Below, one piece after another: positions 9,844 through 17,848 of a stretch of DNA of 64,000 nucleotides. The notes below the pieces were generated by a model, which saw only the letters and a list, made by a program, of their open reading frames with translations, searched no databases and was not told the origin of the DNA. Numbering within the stretch: the stretch's first letter is position 1; the number at the start of each line of letters is the position of its first letter. Source of the stretch: Jatrophihabitans sp. (GTDB lineage: Bacteria > Actinomycetota > Actinomycetes > Mycobacteriales > Jatrophihabitantaceae); the NCBI GenBank assembly GCA_025924515.1, contig JAICIE010000005.1, positions 1-64,000 of the forward strand. Reading direction: 5' to 3'. Position numbers and translations under genes: made by a program.

Positions 9844-9951
9844 GGGTGCCTTGCCGAGGGCACGACCGGCACCGCGGCGGGGTGCCTTGCCGAGGGCACG
9901 ACCGGCAGCGCGGCCGGGGTGCGTGCCTAGGGCACGACCCGCAGCGCGGCG
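9844..9951. repeat. Three tandem ~36-bp copies covering the azlD 3' end
   Basis: Copies start at 9844, 9880 and 9917. The third contains the last azlD codons and its stop (CTA at 9927-9929); the other two lie downstream, are nearly identical to each other, and carry a different core in place of the stop. Each has a small hairpin (GTGCC...GGCAC). The array lies between the convergent DUF1003 and azlD genes and may act as a multiplied terminator. Confidence 0.75.
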
Positions 9952-10244
9952 GCGACCACGGCGGCGAGGACGATCACGACGAGGAAGGGCGCGCGCCGCC
10001 AGACCGCCACCGCTCCGGCGGCGAACCCGGCGATGCGGGCTGCGTCGATGTCATAGGAGCTGCCGGCGGCCAGCAATTCCACCACCACCAGCGCAGCGAG
10101 TAGGGCGACCGGCAGCAGCGAGACCGCGCGGCGCACGGCCGGACGGTCCAGCACCCGCGGAGGGAGCACATAGCCGATGATCTTGAGCAGATAACAGCCC
10201 GCGCACGTCCCGGCCACCAGCACCCACAGCGACCCGTCGCTCAC
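9927..10244 (-). CDS. azlD: Branched-chain amino acid export subunit AzlD
   Basis: 105-aa protein with about four hydrophobic helices, matching the AzlD family (LKIIGYVLPPRVLDRPAVRRAVSLLPVALLAALVVVELL is interrupted by one short loop). AzlD partners the larger AzlC to export branched-chain amino acids or analogues. The start overlaps the azlC stop by 4 bp. Its C-terminal codons are inside a tandem repeat that continues past the stop. Confidence 0.85.
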   Translation of the reverse strand: MSDGSLWVLVAGTCAGCYLLKIIGYVLPPRVLDRPAVRRAVSLLPVALLAALVVVELLAAGSSYDIDAARIAGFAAGAVAVWRRAPFLVVIVLAAVVAAALRVVP

Positions 10245-10915
10245 GGCGGGCGCCGTTCGGTGCCGAGCAGGAGCGCGGCGGTCGACGCCAGCACCGGCAC
10301 GCCGGGCGGCGTCAGCGGGATCAGGATGACAGCGATCAGCGCGCCCGCCGCCCCGACCCGCCAGGCGACCCGTCCATCCCGCAGCCGAGGGGCGAGCAGG
10401 GCGAGGAACGCGGCCGGAACGACCGCGTCGAGGCCGAACCGGCGCGGGTCACCGAGCGCGCCGGCGCCCGCCGCGCCCACGAAGGTGAACAGGTTCCAGA
10501 AGACGAAGACCCCGGCGAAGGTCCACCAGAACGCCGTGCGACCCAGCGGTTCCTCGCGTTGGGCGACGGCCATCGCCGTCGACTCGTCAATGGTCCCCAG
10601 CGCGGCGAGCAGCCGTCGTCCTCTGCGCGGGCGGAGCAACGGGGCCAGCCGCATCGCGTACAGCGCGTTGCGGGACCCGAGCAGCCAGCCGCTACCGAGG
10701 GCGGCAGCGACCGATCCGCCGCCCGCGATCACGCCGACCACGGCGAACTGGCTACCGCCGGTGAAGGCCAGCAGCGACAACAGGCAGGTCTGCAGGACCG
10801 ACAGCCCCGCGGCGACCGACGCGGCACCGAACGCGAAGCCGTACGCGCCAACGGCGATCCCGACCGCGAGGCTGTCGCGTACGACCGTCCGGTGCTGGTC
10901 CGACGGACTGGTCAA
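10241..10915 (-). CDS. azlC: Branched-chain amino acid export subunit AzlC
   Basis: 224-aa integral membrane protein with AzlC/LivH-type features: an early GAYGFAFGAAS segment, then AFTGGSQFAVVGV and GSRNALYAMRLAPLL. About six to eight TM helices are expected. With AzlD it forms the exporter. The gene overlaps marR upstream and azlD downstream by 4 bp each, giving a tight three-gene operon whose first product probably represses the other two. Confidence 0.87.
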   Translation of the reverse strand: MTSPSDQHRTVVRDSLAVGIAVGAYGFAFGAASVAAGLSVLQTCLLSLLAFTGGSQFAVVGVIAGGGSVAAALGSGWLLGSRNALYAMRLAPLLRPRRGRRLLAALGTIDESTAMAVAQREEPLGRTAFWWTFAGVFVFWNLFTFVGAAGAGALGDPRRFGLDAVVPAAFLALLAPRLRDGRVAWRVGAAGALIAVILIPLTPPGVPVLASTAALLLGTERRPP

Positions 10916-11379
10916 TCGGCCGGCCCGATGAGGCAGGCCAGCAGTGCGTCGAGCTCGCGCAGCCGGTCGTCGTCGAGGCGGTCGAGGAAGTGGGCGCGGA
11001 TCCCGGACAGGTGAAGCGGCACGGCCGCGCGGAGCCGGTGCACACCGGCGGCGGTGAGGACGGTGAAGGTGCCGCGCAGGTCGTCGGCGGAGCGCTCGCG
11101 GCGCACCAGCCCGGCCCGCTCCAACCGGTCGACGAGGCGGGTCAGCCCAGAGCGGGACAGCAGGACGGCCTCGGCGAGGTCCGCCATCCGCAGCCGCCGG
11201 TCCGGCGCCTCGGCCAGTTGCAGGAGGACGTCGTACCAGGCCAGCGGCAGGTCGGCCCCGGCTTCGAGCTCGCGCTCGAGCTCACGGTTGATCCGAGCAT
11301 GGGCGGTGAGGAACCTGCGCCAGACGCCGAGCCGCCAGTTCTCCAGGTCGGCCGGCCGGTCCGGCGGGGACGGATCCAC
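10912..11379 (-). CDS. MarR-family transcriptional regulator
   Basis: 155-aa winged-helix protein. The recognition region reads LRMADLAEAVLLSRSGLTRLVDRLERAGLVRRE near residues 60-92, followed by the wing with DLRGTFTVLTAAG. It is first in the marR-azlC-azlD operon and probably responds to an exported amino acid or analogue (inference). The GTG at 11379 has no Shine-Dalgarno but has TACGAT 8 nt upstream, so the transcript is probably leaderless. It is divergent from mrp. Confidence 0.88.
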   Translation of the reverse strand: MDPSPPDRPADLENWRLGVWRRFLTAHARINRELERELEAGADLPLAWYDVLLQLAEAPDRRLRMADLAEAVLLSRSGLTRLVDRLERAGLVRRERSADDLRGTFTVLTAAGVHRLRAAVPLHLSGIRAHFLDRLDDDRLRELDALLACLIGPAD

Positions 11380-11387
11380 GGCGACCG

Positions 11388-11393
11388 ATCGTA
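11388..11393 (-). promoter_or_regulatory. Leaderless -10 (TACGAT) for marR-azlCD
   Basis: TACGAT ends 8 nt before the GTG start and no ribosome-binding site intervenes. Confidence 0.5.
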
Positions 11394-11434
11394 GAGGCCG
11401 GTCCTAGGCGGGATCCGGCTCGCGCGAGCGCACG

Positions 11435-11440
11435 TACCAT
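11435..11440 (+). promoter_or_regulatory. Leaderless -10 (TACCAT) for mrp
   Basis: TACCAT ends 7 nt before the GTG at 11448, with no Shine-Dalgarno between. It lies back to back with the marR promoter about 45 bp away. Confidence 0.55.
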
Positions 11441-11447
11441 CGCTGTC

Positions 11448-12584
11448 GTGTCCGCCGCCCCCGACCTGGCTGTCGTCCGCGCTGCCCTGGCGCGCGTCGA
11501 CGACCCCGAGATCCGCAAGCCGATCACCGATCTCGACATGGTCGACTCGGTCGAGGTCGGTCCGGACGGCACGGTCCGCGTGCGCGTCCTGCTCACCATC
11601 GCCGGTTGCCCGATGCGCGAGCAGCTCAGCCGCGACGTCACCTCGGCGTTGCGTTCGGTTCCGGGCGTGACCGACGTCGACCTGCAGCTCGGCGTCATGT
11701 CCGACACGCAACGCACGGCGCTACGGCAGAAGCTGCGCGGCGACGCACCGGCGAACGAGATCCCGTTCGCCCAGCCGGGTTCGCGCACCCGGGTGTACGC
11801 GGTGGCTTCGGGCAAGGGCGGCGTGGGCAAGTCCTCGGTCACGGTCAACCTGGCGGCGGCGCTCTCGGCGCGGGGCCTGTCGGTCGGCGTGGTCGACGCG
11901 GACATCTACGGGTTCTCGGTGCCCCGCATGCTGGGCGTCAGCGGCAAGCCCACCCAGGTCGACAGGATGATCATGCCGCCCGTCGCCCGCGGCGTGAAGG
12001 TCATCTCCATCGGCATGTTCACCCCCGGCAACACCGCGGTGGTGTGGCGCGGGCCGATGCTGCACCGGGCGTTGCAGCAGTTCCTGGCCGACGTCTTCTG
12101 GGGCGACCTCGACGTGCTGCTGATGGACCTGCCGCCGGGGACCGGCGACATCGCCATCTCCGTCGCGCAGCTCGTTCCCTCCGCCGAACTGCTCGTCGTC
12201 ACCACCCCGCAGCTCGCGGCCCGGGAGGTCGCCGAGCGTGCCGGGTCCATCGCGCTGCAGACCCACCAGCAGATCGTGGGCGTCGTCGAGAACATGAGTT
12301 GGCTCGACCTTCCGGACGGCAGCCGGATGGAGCTCTTCGGCTCCGGCGGAGGTTCGGCCCTCGCCGAGTCGCTGAGCCGCTCGACCGGCACCCGGGTGCC
12401 GCTGCTCGGTCAGGTCCCGATCGACCCGCGGGTCCGGGAAGGCGGCGACGCCGGCGAGCCGGTCGTCCTCGCCGCGCCGGACTCCCCGGCCGCCCGAGCG
12501 CTGCGGTCGGTCGCCGACGCGCTCGCGCAGCGCCAGTCGTCTCTCGTCGGGCGCTCGCTCGGCCTGGCGCCGACGCGCCGCTGA
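11448..12584 (+). CDS. mrp: Mrp/NBP35-family P-loop ATPase (iron-sulfur carrier type)
   Basis: 378 aa. An N-terminal DUF59/MIP18 domain (residues ~1-95, with TIAGCPMREQL) is followed by a Mrp ATPase with Walker A GKGGVGKSSV near residues 121-130 and the family segment MDLPPGTGDIAISVAQL. Homologues act as scaffolds or carriers for Fe-S clusters. The usual CxxC after ENMS is absent here (ENMSWLDLPDG), which in my recollection also holds for actinobacterial Mrp, so direct cluster binding is uncertain. Its location near tatB and sigE matches the mycobacterial order. It is probably translated from a leaderless GTG. Confidence 0.9.
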   Translation: MSAAPDLAVVRAALARVDDPEIRKPITDLDMVDSVEVGPDGTVRVRVLLTIAGCPMREQLSRDVTSALRSVPGVTDVDLQLGVMSDTQRTALRQKLRGDAPANEIPFAQPGSRTRVYAVASGKGGVGKSSVTVNLAAALSARGLSVGVVDADIYGFSVPRMLGVSGKPTQVDRMIMPPVARGVKVISIGMFTPGNTAVVWRGPMLHRALQQFLADVFWGDLDVLLMDLPPGTGDIAISVAQLVPSAELLVVTTPQLAAREVAERAGSIALQTHQQIVGVVENMSWLDLPDGSRMELFGSGGGSALAESLSRSTGTRVPLLGQVPIDPRVREGGDAGEPVVLAAPDSPAARALRSVADALAQRQSSLVGRSLGLAPTRR

Positions 12585-12662
12585 CCCCGCCCCGCGCTCC
12601 GGGGTGACGTCGGGCTAGGGAAAGACACCCGTTCCACCCCGGACTGGCAGTTCTGGCCCCGA

Positions 12663-12720
12663 GCCCCAGGCCCGACCGGCAGTTCACCCGGGCCCCAGGC
12701 CCGACCGGCAGTTCACCCGG
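12663..12720. repeat. Perfect 29-bp direct tandem duplication
   Basis: Positions 12663-12691 and 12692-12720 are identical 29-mers, with a decayed third copy just upstream (about 12636-12661). They lie in the mrp-tatB gap and are not coding. Confidence 0.8.
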
Positions 12721-12818
12721 GCGAACGCCCCAGCGTCCGCGCCCCCACCACGCCGGTTCCCCGCGTGCCCGGGTACCCGCCCAGTCCCCCCGGTTCCCCG
12801 GTTTGCATTCGGCAAACG

Positions 12819-13039
12819 GGTTGGCAAACGCGGCAAACCGCGGCGCATCCGGTTTGGCGGATGCAAACCATCCGGCGCAGCCGGTTTGCCGGATGCAAAC
12901 CGCGGCGCAGCCGGTTTGCCGGATGCAAACCATCCGGCGCAGCCGGTTTGCCGGATGCAAACCGCGGCGCAGCCGATTTGCCGGATGCAAACCATCCGGC
13001 GCAGCCGCGGCGCAGCCGGTTGGCAAACGCGGCAAACCG
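12819..13039. repeat. Alternating hairpin-repeat array bounded by a 22-bp direct repeat
   Basis: Five hairpins of the form GGTTTGC-CGGAT-GCAAACC start at 12851, 12883, 12913, 12945 and 12975. Spacing alternates 32 and 30 bp, giving a 62-bp higher-order unit. The first and last copies are slightly diverged. A 22-bp sequence at 12819-12840 recurs exactly at 13018-13039 on the two sides of the array. A further imperfect hairpin precedes it at 12800-12818. It resembles a REP/BIME-like island; all six frames give only repetitive, non-family peptides. Confidence 0.85.
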
Positions 13040-13138
13040 ACCGCCGAGGGAAGGACCCGGCTTGGACCGGGCGCGAAAGGCTGTGCGGCACGGTTGCACC
13101 TTGCCGGGCGGACCCGCCGGGCCACGGCGGCGACCGCC

Positions 13139-13178
13139 GCGGCCGACACCTCTACGTCGCGGCCGACACCCCTACGTC
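13139..13178. repeat. 20-bp tandem duplication of the tatB stop-codon region
   Basis: 13139-13158 and 13159-13178 differ at one base. The gene-proximal copy contains the tatB stop (CTA at 13172-13174), and the distal copy carries the same stop triplet downstream of the gene. Confidence 0.75.
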
Positions 13179-13600
13179 GCGTCCGGGTCGAACGGCACTG
13201 TCTCGTCGCGACCGAGCGGTAGCTGCTGCGCCGGCGGCTGCTTGCCCAGCGACACCGGCTCGTCCTCCTCGAACGCGGTCCGCACCGCGGCGCGTGGGTC
13301 GTCCTCGCTCTCGAACAGGCCGCGCACGGCCCGGCGCGGGTCCGCCTCGCGCCAGTCGTCCTCGTCGCCCAGGATCGCGCGTTGCAGCGCGGTCCGCGGA
13401 TTCAGGCTGCGCAGATCGAGATCGGCGAACTCGGGGCCGAGCTCGTCACGCAACTGCTCGCGGGCGCCGGTGGCCAGGTCGCGGAGGGTGCGCAGCATCC
13501 GGCCGGCGTCACGGGCGAGGTTCGGCAGCTTGTCCGGACCGATGACGAGCAGGCCGACGATGGCGAGCACCAGGAACTCCATCGGCCCGACGTTGAACAC
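13172..13600 (-). CDS. tatB: Sec-independent protein translocase subunit TatB
   Basis: 142 aa with the Tat A/B topology: a short N-tail, one TM helix (residues ~8-22), the hinge GPDKLPNLARDAGR, an amphipathic helix, and a long acidic C-terminal tail. The N-terminal Glu in GPMEFLVLA is typical of TatB. TatB forms the twin-arginine receptor with TatC. The GTG start lacks a Shine-Dalgarno but has TAGACT 7 nt upstream, so the gene probably has its own leaderless promoter although it follows htrA. Confidence 0.88.
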   Translation of the reverse strand: MFNVGPMEFLVLAIVGLLVIGPDKLPNLARDAGRMLRTLRDLATGAREQLRDELGPEFADLDLRSLNPRTALQRAILGDEDDWREADPRRAVRGLFESEDDPRAAVRTAFEEDEPVSLGKQPPAQQLPLGRDETVPFDPDAT

Positions 13601-13607
13601 GGGCCCG

Positions 13608-13613
13608 AGTCTA
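13608..13613 (-). promoter_or_regulatory. Leaderless -10 (TAGACT) for tatB
   Basis: TAGACT ends 7 nt before the tatB GTG, in the 28-bp gap after htrA. Confidence 0.5.
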
Positions 13614-13628
13614 GAACCGAACGGCTGG

Positions 13629-15227
13629 CTAGGCGCTGTCCAGCGTGACCGTCGTCGTCCGCTTGGCCGACCCGCGGTAGAAGGTCACCGCGATGCGGTC
13701 ACCGGGCCGGTGTCGCTGCACGAGCACGACCAGCTGGTCGTAGCCGATGATCGCGTGCCCGTCGGCCGCGACGATCACATCGCCGTTGCGCAGTCCGGCG
13801 TTGGCGGCGGCTCCGCGCGGCAGCACCTGTTCGAGGTAGGCGCCCTGTTGCAGCCCGGCGGTCGCCGTGCGGCCCTGTGCGTCCAGGGAGCCGTGTCGCG
13901 CCCTCCCCGTCCGGATCAGCTGCTGGGCGATGTCACGGGCGTAGTTGATCGGGATCGCGAACCCGATCCCCGACGTCGACGTGGTGCTTCCGCTGCCCGA
14001 CTTGGTGCCGAGGGCAGCTGCCGAGTTGATCCCGACGACGGCGCCCTGCGCGTCGACGAGCGCCCCGCCGGAGTTGCCGGGATTGATGGCGGCGTCGGTC
14101 TGGATCGCGTCGAGGTACACCTGCGAGTTGCCCGTCTCGTCGGGCACGGCAACCGGACGCCCCAACGCCGAGACGATACCGGTCGTGACCGTCCCCTCCA
14201 GCCCGAGCGGTGAGCCGATGGCGACGACCGGATCCCCGACCGCGAGCTTGTCGGAGTTCCCCAGCGACGCGACCGTCAGGCGGTCGACCGGCACGTTGAG
14301 GACGGCGAGATCGCTAATCGGGTCGCGGCCGACGATCCGCGCCCGAGTGGTGTCCTCGTTCGAGAACGTCACGGTGATCGTGGCGTCGGCACGGCCCGCG
14401 GCGGCGGCCACCACGTGGTTGTTGGTGAGGACGTCGCCGTCCTTGTCGATCACGACGCCGGACCCGACGCCGTACTCCTCGGGCGTCTTCACGGCGATCG
14501 ACACGACCGCGGGACCGACCCGCTTTGCGATGTCGGCGACCGAGCCGGGAGGCCGGTTGGCTGCCGTATTGACCTGTGACAGCGACACGTTGCTGCGGTG
14601 CAGCACCTGCTGCGCGCGGTCGGCCGCGAAGTAGCCCACGAGTCCGCCGACGCCACCGGCGAGCAGCGCGACGACGAGCGCCAGGACGAGTGCGCTGAGC
14701 CCGAACCGCCCTGCCCGGGCGCGCGGTTCGGCCGCGGGTGCTTCCTCGTCGGGCGCCGCGGCCCCGTCCTGCTCCTGGTCGGCCTCGGCGGGAAGCTGCT
14801 CCGGACGCGTGCCGACGAAGACGGCGCCACGCCCCAGCCAGTACGGCGAGCGAGGGTCGCGCCAGGGGTCGTGCAGCGCGCCGGGCTTCCACCAGTGCGA
14901 CTCCTCGCGCCCCAGGCGCGGATCGAGCCGGGTGCCTGGCGCCGGCTCGAACCCGCCGCCCTTCGCGGCCGGCGAGGGCCCGAAGGCCTCGGCGATGACC
15001 GGCGGGACCGCCGGACGATCCGAGTGCCGTGGCACGAGCCGCGCACCGGCCGGTGGGGCGAACGGTCCGCTCCCAGCCGGCCGTCCGTACACCTGCTCGT
15101 CGTCGGGGGCGACGGTCGCCGGTGGCGGTGAGTACGCCGGTTGCGGCGGCCGCGGCGCGAACGAGCCCGCGACACCGTCGGGGCGCCGGTAGTCCGGCGG
15201 CTGCGACGAGCCGGGCCCGGTCGTCAC
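13629..15227 (-). CDS. htrA: HtrA/DegP-like membrane-anchored serine protease with PDZ domain
   Basis: 532 aa. A proline-rich cytoplasmic region (~1-170) precedes one TM helix (LSALVLALVVALLAGGVGGL). A trypsin-like domain follows with catalytic His in NNHVVAA (~residue 271), Asp in DPISDLAVL (~304) and Ser in NPGNSGGAL (~384). A C-terminal PDZ domain covers ~440-525. The protease faces the cell-envelope side and degrades damaged proteins. The ORF is open to 15284, but the GTG at 15227 has GGGGAG 7 nt upstream. The sigE-rseA-htrA-tatB order is the mycobacterial envelope-stress module. Confidence 0.92.
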   Translation of the reverse strand: MTTGPGSSQPPDYRRPDGVAGSFAPRPPQPAYSPPPATVAPDDEQVYGRPAGSGPFAPPAGARLVPRHSDRPAVPPVIAEAFGPSPAAKGGGFEPAPGTRLDPRLGREESHWWKPGALHDPWRDPRSPYWLGRGAVFVGTRPEQLPAEADQEQDGAAAPDEEAPAAEPRARAGRFGLSALVLALVVALLAGGVGGLVGYFAADRAQQVLHRSNVSLSQVNTAANRPPGSVADIAKRVGPAVVSIAVKTPEEYGVGSGVVIDKDGDVLTNNHVVAAAAGRADATITVTFSNEDTTRARIVGRDPISDLAVLNVPVDRLTVASLGNSDKLAVGDPVVAIGSPLGLEGTVTTGIVSALGRPVAVPDETGNSQVYLDAIQTDAAINPGNSGGALVDAQGAVVGINSAAALGTKSGSGSTTSTSGIGFAIPINYARDIAQQLIRTGRARHGSLDAQGRTATAGLQQGAYLEQVLPRGAAANAGLRNGDVIVAADGHAIIGYDQLVVLVQRHRPGDRIAVTFYRGSAKRTTTVTLDSA

Positions 15228-15300
15228 TCGCAGCTCCCCGGGGCGGGACTCGGCATGAACCAAGTGTCCTCCGAGAGGACGCACATGATCGCCGAGGCGG

Positions 15301-15723
15301 TCACCGCCCGCGAGACGGACCCGGGCGCCGCAGCCGCCGGCGCGCGGCAGCGGGTTCGTCGTCGGAGTCGGGCGACCCGGTCGACTGCCGCGTCTGGGTC
15401 ACCGACGGCTCGGACACGAACGCCGTCGCCATCATCGGGAAGAAGGTCGCGAACCCGGGCTGGCCGTCACGGTCGACCGCCGCCGGGACGGACTCGATCG
15501 GCGTGGTCATCGGAACGGCGCGCAGCCGGTCGACGAGACCGGACGGCAGCGGCGGCGGAGGCGCCGCCCGCAGCGCCCAGATCGCCTCGCGCTGCACGGC
15601 GACCGCGTAGGCGCACTCCGCGCACGCGGCGACGTGCCGAGCGGCACGGTCGCGGGCGAAGCCGCTCAGGACGCCGTCGGCGAAAGCGGCGACGGCTTCA
15701 TCGGAGAGGTGCTGAGAGCTCAT
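15301..15723 (-). CDS. rseA: Zinc-binding anti-sigma factor (RseA-like)
   Basis: 140-aa soluble anti-sigma factor. The ZAS motif HX3CX2C is H30, C34, C37 (HVAACAEC), and the N-terminal helix [14 protein letters not shown] is characteristic. The C-terminal part is low-complexity and without a TM helix, as in mycobacterial RseA. It should bind and inhibit the SigE encoded just upstream, with redox or proteolytic release under envelope stress (family knowledge). Its ATG overlaps the sigE stop (ATGA), so it is coupled and made in proportion. Confidence 0.88.
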   Translation of the reverse strand: MSSQHLSDEAVAAFADGVLSGFARDRAARHVAACAECAYAVAVQREAIWALRAAPPPPLPSGLVDRLRAVPMTTPIESVPAAVDRDGQPGFATFFPMMATAFVSEPSVTQTRQSTGSPDSDDEPAAARRRLRRPGPSRGR

Positions 15724-16340
15724 AGGCGTTCTCGGCCTGCCGTACTGACCTCGGCGAGCGCGGCGGTCGGCGAGCCGGCCACTCCGGGTTCGGACGGACG
15801 AACCCCGGGAGCACGGTGGGCCAGCGCCTGCCGCAGCAGCGCCCGCCCCCGATGGATCCGGGAGCGCACGGTGCCGACCTTGATGCCGAGGGTGGCCGCT
15901 ATCTCCTCGTAGGAGAGCTCCTCCAGGTCGCACAGGACGACGGCGACGCGGAAGTCCGCCGGCAGTGCGTCGAGGGCCCGTTGGATCTCCGGATCGAGGT
16001 TGCGCTGGTCATAGGCCTGCTCCGGCCCGAACTCGCGCGACGGCAGCCGGTCACCGGCATCCTCCGGAAGGGCGTCGAACCGCACGCGTTGCCGGCGCCG
16101 CACCATGTCGAGGAAGAGATTCGTCGTGATCCGGTGCAGCCAGCCCTCGAACGTGCCGGGCTGGTAATCGGCGAGGGACTTGAACACCCGGACGAACGTC
16201 TCCTGGGTGAGGTCCTCGGCGTCGGCACGGTTCCCGGACAGGCGGAAGGCCAGCCGGTAGACGCGGTCGGCGTGCTGGCGCACGACTTCGTCCCACGTCG
16301 GAGGAACCCACAGCTGCGTCTCGACGGTCACGCTCTCCAC
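15720..16340 (-). CDS. sigE: ECF RNA polymerase sigma factor SigE
   Basis: 206-aa group-4 sigma factor. Region 2 includes [26 protein letters not shown] (one hydrophilic break) with the -10 recognition part near residues 30-90. Region 4 includes [23 protein letters not shown] near 150-172, which reads the -35. It directs the envelope and oxidative stress response, including htrA. GTG at 16340 or 16331 could be the start. It is the first gene of sigE-rseA-htrA. I could not convincingly identify an autoregulatory GGAAC-N-GTT promoter, although GGGAAC occurs about 20 bp upstream. Confidence 0.93.
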   Translation of the reverse strand: MESVTVETQLWVPPTWDEVVRQHADRVYRLAFRLSGNRADAEDLTQETFVRVFKSLADYQPGTFEGWLHRITTNLFLDMVRRRQRVRFDALPEDAGDRLPSREFGPEQAYDQRNLDPEIQRALDALPADFRVAVVLCDLEELSYEEIAATLGIKVGTVRSRIHRGRALLRQALAHRAPGVRPSEPGVAGSPTAALAEVSTAGRERL

Positions 16341-16455
16341 CTCGCTGCCTGCCGGCGGCTGTTCCCGTCTCTCGGGACCAGCGGCTGACAGACAACCACT
16401 CCAACCTGTTTGTTTGCTAAACGCGGCGGCCGCGCCGCCCGTTCCCCTGCTGCCC

Positions 16456-16461
16456 TACCCT
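16456..16461 (+). promoter_or_regulatory. Leaderless -10 (TACCCT) for the PLP decarboxylase
   Basis: TACCCT ends 6 nt before the GTG at 16468. This fixes the start downstream of the longer open frame that begins with TTG at 16414. Confidence 0.5.
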
Positions 16462-16467
16462 CGCCGG

Positions 16468-17826
16468 GTGCACACCTACACCGAGGAGGACGACCGTATC
16501 GCGCGCGCCGTCATCGAGTACTGCCTCGACCGGCTGAAGATGGACGTCCCGCTCGATACCCCGCGGTCGGCGGAGCAGCTCGCGGACCAGGCCGGGGAGA
16601 CGATCACTCCAAAGGGCATCGGCGGCGACCAGGCGCTGCAACTGTGGGCGAACGCGATCGGCCCCGCGTGCCTGTCCGTGGACCACCGCCGCTACCTGTC
16701 GTTCATCCCGAGCGCGCCCACCAAAGCCTCGTCCTACTTCGACATGCTCGTCGCCGCCTCGAACGTCTACGGCGGGTCGTGGTTGGAGGGATCCGGAGCG
16801 GTCTACGTCGAGAACCAGGCGCTGCGGTGGATCGCCGACCTGGCCGGGCTGCCCGCGGAGGCCGGCGGCGCGTTCGTGCAGGGCGGGACGGTCGGCAACC
16901 TCTCCGCTCTGGTGGCGGCGCGGGAGTACGCCCTGTACCGGCGGGGGAGCCGACCGGCCCGGTGGGCGGTGTGCGTGACCGAGGAGTCCCACTCGTCCGT
17001 GAAGCAGTCGGTCAAGGTGGTGATGGACGCCGATGTTTTGGAGGTTCCCGCCGACGAGCGGGGACGCATGACCGGCCCGGCCCTGCGCGCGGCGGTCGAG
17101 CAGCTGGCTCCGGAGACCCGCGACGGCATCTTCGCCGTGGTGGCGACGGCGGGCACGACGAACCTCGGGATCGTCGACGACCTCGAGGGAGTCGCCGACG
17201 TGGCCTCCGACTACGGCTGGTGGCTGCACGTCGACGGCGCGTACGGCGGCGCCGCGCTCGCGGCACCGTCGGCCCGACCGCTGTTCCGCGGCATCGAACG
17301 GGCCGACTCCTTCATCGTCGACCCGCACAAATGGCTGTTCGCGCCGTTCGACTGCTGCGCGCTCCTCTATCGCGATCCCGTCCTCGGCCGCGCGGCCCAC
17401 ACCCAACGCGCCGGATATCTCGACGCCGTCAATGTCAACAGCGAGTGGAACCCCTCGGACTTCGCCGTCCAGCTCACCCGCCGCGCGCGTGGCCTGCCGT
17501 TCTGGTTCTCGCTCGCCGTCTACGGCACCGACGCCTACCGGGACGCCGTCGAGCGCACGCTCACCGTGGCGCGCGAGGGCGCCGAGCTCATCCGCGCTTC
17601 CGAGCACGTGCGGCTGCTGGTCGAGCCGGACCTCAGCGTGCTCGTCTTCGAGCGGATCGGTTGGGACGCCGCCGACTACGCCCGGTGGAGCGCGCAGCTG
17701 CTGGCCGAACAGCTGGCGTTCGTGACGCCGACCCGGCACCAGAACAAGGTGTGCACCCGCTTCGCGATCGTCAACCCGCTGACCAGCGCCGACGACCTGC
17801 GCTTGATCATCGAATCGATGCGGTAA
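16468..17826 (+). CDS. PLP-dependent group II amino acid decarboxylase
   Basis: 452 aa, fold-type I PLP enzyme of the aromatic-L-amino-acid / glutamate decarboxylase group. The Schiff-base lysine is in VDPHKWLF (~residue 288), and the PLP-phosphate and ring contacts are visible in QGGTVGNLSAL and HVDGAYGGAAL. The ring-stacking His is probably in EESHSSVKQ. The amino acid substrate cannot be assigned. The protein is placed to decarboxylate an amino acid to an amine; a physiological role is unknown. It is divergent from sigE, and the O-methyltransferase follows after 22 bp from its own promoter. Confidence 0.85.
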   Translation: MHTYTEEDDRIARAVIEYCLDRLKMDVPLDTPRSAEQLADQAGETITPKGIGGDQALQLWANAIGPACLSVDHRRYLSFIPSAPTKASSYFDMLVAASNVYGGSWLEGSGAVYVENQALRWIADLAGLPAEAGGAFVQGGTVGNLSALVAAREYALYRRGSRPARWAVCVTEESHSSVKQSVKVVMDADVLEVPADERGRMTGPALRAAVEQLAPETRDGIFAVVATAGTTNLGIVDDLEGVADVASDYGWWLHVDGAYGGAALAAPSARPLFRGIERADSFIVDPHKWLFAPFDCCALLYRDPVLGRAAHTQRAGYLDAVNVNSEWNPSDFAVQLTRRARGLPFWFSLAVYGTDAYRDAVERTLTVAREGAELIRASEHVRLLVEPDLSVLVFERIGWDAADYARWSAQLLAEQLAFVTPTRHQNKVCTRFAIVNPLTSADDLRLIIESMR

Positions 17827-17835
17827 AGCCGACGA

Positions 17836-17841
17836 TAAGGT
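17836..17841 (+). promoter_or_regulatory. Leaderless -10 (TAAGGT) for the O-methyltransferase
   Basis: TAAGGT ends 7 nt before the ATG at 17849. Confidence 0.5.
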
Positions 17842-17848
17842 CTGGCCC

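Noticed and set aside
12819-13039. CRISPR array
   Set aside because: Units are palindromic and the spacers between them are only a few bases and alternate between two fixed sequences; no cas genes are nearby.
16341-16410. SigE autoregulatory promoter
   Set aside because: GGGAAC is present, but no -10 at the required distance was convincing.
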